DNA of 7,917 bases from assembly GCA_946479015.1 (NCBI GenBank), contig CAMLEQ010000162.1:1-7917 (forward strand), in the 5' to 3' direction. A program made the translations under genes and the position numbers. Of the stretch, positions 5,715 to 7,917 are shown piece by piece; the first letter of the stretch is position 1; each line of letters opens with the position of its first letter. The notes beneath the pieces were generated by a model that saw nothing but the letters and a program-made list of their open reading frames with translations, had not been told where the DNA came from and ran no database searches. This stretch comes from an uncultured Gemmatimonadota bacterium (GTDB lineage Bacteria > Gemmatimonadota > Gemmatimonadetes > Gemmatimonadales > Gemmatimonadaceae).

Positions 5715-5915
5715 ATCCTGTCCGAAGGGCGGCTGCTTGCGATCCGGATCCGTCTACCAAGGTTGGGGTTCGTGGCGCGCAGTCAAGTCGGAACAACCAG
5801 TGCACGCGCCGCCTCGCCGCGTGTCGGGAATTGCCTGAACAGGTGTCGTCACGGTACTGTATACGGTCGCGTCCGCCGCCAGGCGTTCCACGGGCGCGCT
5901 TCCTCCTGACCTTCC
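5715..5915. other. Divergent intergenic region between the Cache gene and the NfeD-flotillin operon
   Basis: A region of about 200 bases separating divergent genes. On the plus strand, TTGCCT (5831-5836) and TACTGT (5855-5860), 18 bases apart, are the best candidate -35/-10 pair for the operon. They overlap a GTATAC palindrome (5859-5864). On the minus strand a TTGACT hexamer could be a -35 for the Cache gene, but no good -10 follows. No open frame with a credible start is seen. Confidence 0.4.
5831..5860 (+). promoter_or_regulatory. Candidate promoter of the NfeD-flotillin operon
   Basis: TTGCCT, an 18-base spacer and TACTGT (a TANNNT -10) lie about 55 bases before the ATG at 5916. This is the most promoter-like pair in the gap, but in GC-rich DNA such matches are weak evidence. 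The overlapping TGTATACG could be an alternative -10. Confidence 0.35.
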
Positions 5916-6527
5916 ATGGACCTCTACACGCTGTTCCTCGTGCTCGGCCTCGCGGGACTGGGCGCCATGGCACTGCTCGGCCTCGGGCATCACGGCCACG
6001 TGGGGCACACCGGACGCGCGGGCTCCGGCGGCCATGGCGGGCACGCGTCGCACTCCGCGCACGCGCACGGCGGGCACGCGCACCACGGCCAGGGCGCCGT
6101 CGCACGATCCCTCCTGGCGCTCACGTCGCCGCGCGTGGTCTTCAGTCTCGCGCTCGGCTTCGGCGCCGCGGGACTGGTCGCGCACGCACTGGGCGGATGG
6201 ACGCGCGTGGCCGTCGCTCTGCTCGGCGCGGTCGTGCTCGAGGCGGCGCTCGTCAGGCCGCTGTGGGCGCTCCTCCTCCGCTTCGCGTCCCGCCCCGCCA
6301 TGACGCTCGACTCGAGCATCATGGATGACGCCACCGTCGTCACCGCGTTCGACGGCGACGGCTCCGGCGTCGTGCGCGTGGTCGTCGACGGACAGATCGT
6401 CCAGATCCTCGGGACGCTGCGCCCGGAGGATCGCGCGGGCCCGCGCCTTCGCGCGGGGGACACGGTGCGCATCGAGGCGGTGGATGCCGCCCGCAACCGC
6501 TGCACGGTGTCGCGGCGCGTGCGCTGA
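5916..6527 (+). CDS. NfeD/YqiJ-like membrane protein with histidine-rich loop
   Basis: A 203-residue inner-membrane protein. Predicted membrane segments lie at about 3-24 (LYTLFLVLGLAGLGAMALLG), 74-92 and 97-120. Residues 128-203 form a soluble beta-rich tail resembling the OB-fold domain of NfeD/YuaF/YqiJ proteins (ATVVTAFDGDGSGVVRV, LRAGDTVRIEAVD, CTVSRRV). These proteins pair with flotillins and are thought to help organise membrane microdomains. The flotillin gene begins 51 bases downstream, which strongly supports the call. The unusual part is the loop between the first two membrane segments: residues 25-57 hold 12 His in 33 positions, mixed mainly with Gly, Ala and Ser. That composition suggests divalent-metal binding or pH sensing. 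No good SD precedes the ATG; it was chosen because membrane segment 1 begins immediately after it. Confidence 0.85.
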   Translation: MDLYTLFLVLGLAGLGAMALLGLGHHGHVGHTGRAGSGGHGGHASHSAHAHGGHAHHGQGAVARSLLALTSPRVVFSLALGFGAAGLVAHALGGWTRVAVALLGAVVLEAALVRPLWALLLRFASRPAMTLDSSIMDDATVVTAFDGDGSGVVRVVVDGQIVQILGTLRPEDRAGPRLRAGDTVRIEAVDAARNRCTVSRRVR

Positions 6528-6578
6528 TCCCGGCGCCCGACCGTCGCTTCTCTCCCTTTCAACGGAGCTCGATCTCCC

Positions 6579-7811
6579 ATGCAAGTGCAAGATCTCGCCG
6601 TCATCGTCGGCGTCGTCCTTGCCGTCGTGCTGTTCGTTCCGCTCATCGTCTCCAAGTTCCTGCGCGACGTGGACTCGGGGAGCATCCGTCTCGTGAGCTG
6701 GCTGCAGGGCTCCACCGTCATCTACCGCGGCCCCGGCAAGTCGAAGGAGATCCCGCTGCTCACCACCGGCACCACCATCCCGAGCGCCGCGATCAACGTG
6801 GACCTCGACATCACGGACCAGACGGCGGACGTGGACGCGAACGGGGTACCGTGCCCGATCAAGGTGCGCGTGCTCGCGAGCGCGATCGTCTCCGTGGGTG
6901 ACACGGACGAGATGATCAAGACGGCGGCGAACCGCTTCTTCGCGAAGGACCCGAAGGAGCAGACGAACACGCTCACCGACCTGCTCACGTCCGCCGGCCG
7001 CCGCGCGGTCAACCTGCTCACGCACGACCAGCTCTTCTCGGCCAAGTCGACGCGCGGGCCGTCCCCATCCGCGCCGTCGCAAGAGGAGGATGACGATCCG
7101 CTCGCGATCATCATCCGCAAGGCGTGCTCGCGCGAGCTGACGGACCTCGGGCTCGGCTTCAGCTCGCTCAACATCAAGGTCGTCCAGAGCGATGTGGCCG
7201 AAGCGCGGCGCCGACAGTCGGCGGCGGAGGCGAACGCGAACGCCGAGATCGTGGCCGCGCAGCAGACACGCCGCGCGCAGGAGGCGCAACTCGAGGCGCA
7301 GCGCGTGATCTCCGACAAGCAGCGCGAGCTGTCGCAGACGCAGGCGGAGAACGCGGCGCGCGTGGCGGAGGCGGAGGCGAAGAAGCAGGAGGCGCTCGCC
7401 ACGCTGCGCGCCGCGGAGCTGAAGGCGACGCAGATCGCGCAGGCGTCCGCGGACGCGGAGCGGCAGAAGATCGCCGCGGCGGCGGAGGCGGAGGCCGAGG
7501 CGGTGAAGATCCGCACCGTGGCCACGGCGCAGGCGGAGGCGATCCAGAAGGTGAACGACGCGATCCAGAAGGGCGGGGACGCCTACCTCAAGCTGCGCCA
7601 GCTCGAGATGCTGCCGACGCTCGCGCCGGCGATCGCGGACGCGCTCTCGGAGGCGAAGCTCGTGACGATCTCCGGCGGGGGCGCCGGCACGGACGGCGGC
7701 GCGGCGGGGTCGGCGACGAGCAACATCATGGGCGTGATCCAGACGGTGCTCGCGGCGGATCTCCTTCGGGGCGGCATCGCGCCCGCGAACGGAGGCGCGC
7801 GGTCGGCATAG
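6579..7811 (+). CDS. Flotillin-like SPFH/band-7 membrane scaffold protein
   Basis: A 410-residue protein. One membrane anchor (about 6-26) is followed by the SPFH/band-7 domain (about 28-205). Recognisable SPFH parts are VIYRGPGK, IPLLTTGTTIPSAAINVDLDI, DANGVPCPIKVRVLASAIVSV and LGFSSLNIKVV. A long Ala/Glu/Gln/Arg coiled coil (about 205-330) contains EAEAEAV-type repeats typical of flotillins. The conserved tail is DAYLKLRQLEMLPTLAPAIADAL, then a Gly-rich linker and a C-terminal segment (SNIMGVIQTVLAADLL). Flotillins oligomerise at the inner leaflet and scaffold lipid microdomains. An insertion of about 18 residues (156-173, Ser/Pro then EEDDD) sits inside the SPFH domain. GGAG lies 11 bases before the ATG, a rather long spacing. 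It is the second gene of the operon with the NfeD-like partner. Confidence 0.93.
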   Translation: MQVQDLAVIVGVVLAVVLFVPLIVSKFLRDVDSGSIRLVSWLQGSTVIYRGPGKSKEIPLLTTGTTIPSAAINVDLDITDQTADVDANGVPCPIKVRVLASAIVSVGDTDEMIKTAANRFFAKDPKEQTNTLTDLLTSAGRRAVNLLTHDQLFSAKSTRGPSPSAPSQEEDDDPLAIIIRKACSRELTDLGLGFSSLNIKVVQSDVAEARRRQSAAEANANAEIVAAQQTRRAQEAQLEAQRVISDKQRELSQTQAENAARVAEAEAKKQEALATLRAAELKATQIAQASADAERQKIAAAAEAEAEAVKIRTVATAQAEAIQKVNDAIQKGGDAYLKLRQLEMLPTLAPAIADALSEAKLVTISGGGAGTDGGAAGSATSNIMGVIQTVLAADLLRGGIAPANGGARSA

Positions 7812-7842
7812 GACGCGCCGCAGGGCTCGCGCGGCGTGTAGC

Positions 7843-7917
7843 GCTCCTCGGCCGGGGCGAGATCCGCTCGGGCTCCTCGGCCGGGGCGAGTTCCGCTCGG
7901 GCTCCTCGGCCGGGGCG
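7843..7917. repeat. 29-bp head-to-tail tandem repeat, continuing past the window
   Basis: Copies start at 7843, 7872 and 7901 (the last cut by the edge after 17 bases). Each begins GCTCCTCGGCCGGGGCGAG. The first two copies differ at one base (GAGAT versus GAGTT). The third matches over all visible bases. The array begins 31 bases after the flotillin stop. The 29-base period is not a multiple of three, so it is probably non-coding. Each unit can form small CGAG/CTCG stems. Function unknown; an intergenic minisatellite is the simplest reading. Confidence 0.85.

Noticed and set aside
5754..7289. A 511-codon open frame on the minus strand opposite the NfeD and flotillin genes
   Set aside because: Its Arg/His/Glu/Asp-rich product has no family motifs and it is fully antisense to two clearly recognised genes. 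Such shadows are expected at this G+C.
7843..7917. CRISPR array, because the repeat unit is 29 bp
   Set aside because: The copies are directly contiguous with no spacers, and no cas gene is present.

Overview
This window is about 70% G+C by eye and encodes ordinary bacterial proteins. Gene starts mix Shine-Dalgarno (SD) and apparently leaderless types. The overall style fits a soil or freshwater Gemmatimonadota-like or similar high-GC bacterium. That placement is an inference from composition and protein style; no rRNA or marker gene is present. No prophage, transposase, CRISPR array, tRNA or recognisable defence system is visible.

Layout, left to right. (1) A minus-strand HD-domain phosphohydrolase (1-660) runs off the left edge and lacks only its C-terminus. 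(2) A 185-bp divergent gap precedes a small plus-strand cupin (846-1253) with a GTG start and a strong SD. (3) A minus-strand pair follows: an Old Yellow Enzyme (OYE) family flavin ene-reductase (2643-3776), then a secreted SGNH/GDSL esterase (1291-2604), 38 bp apart and probably one transcript. (4) Facing away from that pair is a GntR-family regulator with an FCD ligand domain (3912-4568). The 135-bp gap between them holds two AT-rich near-perfect palindromes in inverted orientation with centres 31 bp apart, which look like the regulator's operators. (5) A convergent DUF71/Dph6-type ATP pyrophosphatase (4592-5239, minus) follows. Upstream of it is a 12-bp hairpin, and then a short membrane-anchored Cache-domain protein (5315-5704, minus). 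(6) A plus-strand membrane-microdomain operon encodes an NfeD/YqiJ-like membrane protein with an exceptionally histidine-rich loop (5916-6527) and a flotillin/SPFH protein (6579-7811). (7) The right edge carries 29-bp head-to-tail tandem repeats that run off the window.

How the genes may work together. The FCD regulator, OYE and SGNH esterase form a compact candidate substrate-induced module: a secreted esterase releases a product and an intracellular flavoenzyme reduces or detoxifies an unsaturated compound. The ligand is unknown. NfeD and flotillin are a well-known functional pair in lipid-domain organisation and envelope stress. Two genes (HD hydrolase and DUF71) share the same start architecture, TAGATTC plus five bases directly before ATG, which suggests leaderless transcription. 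The most unusual features are the twin operators, the His-rich NfeD loop, the solo Cache protein, the shared leaderless motif and the 29-bp repeats.
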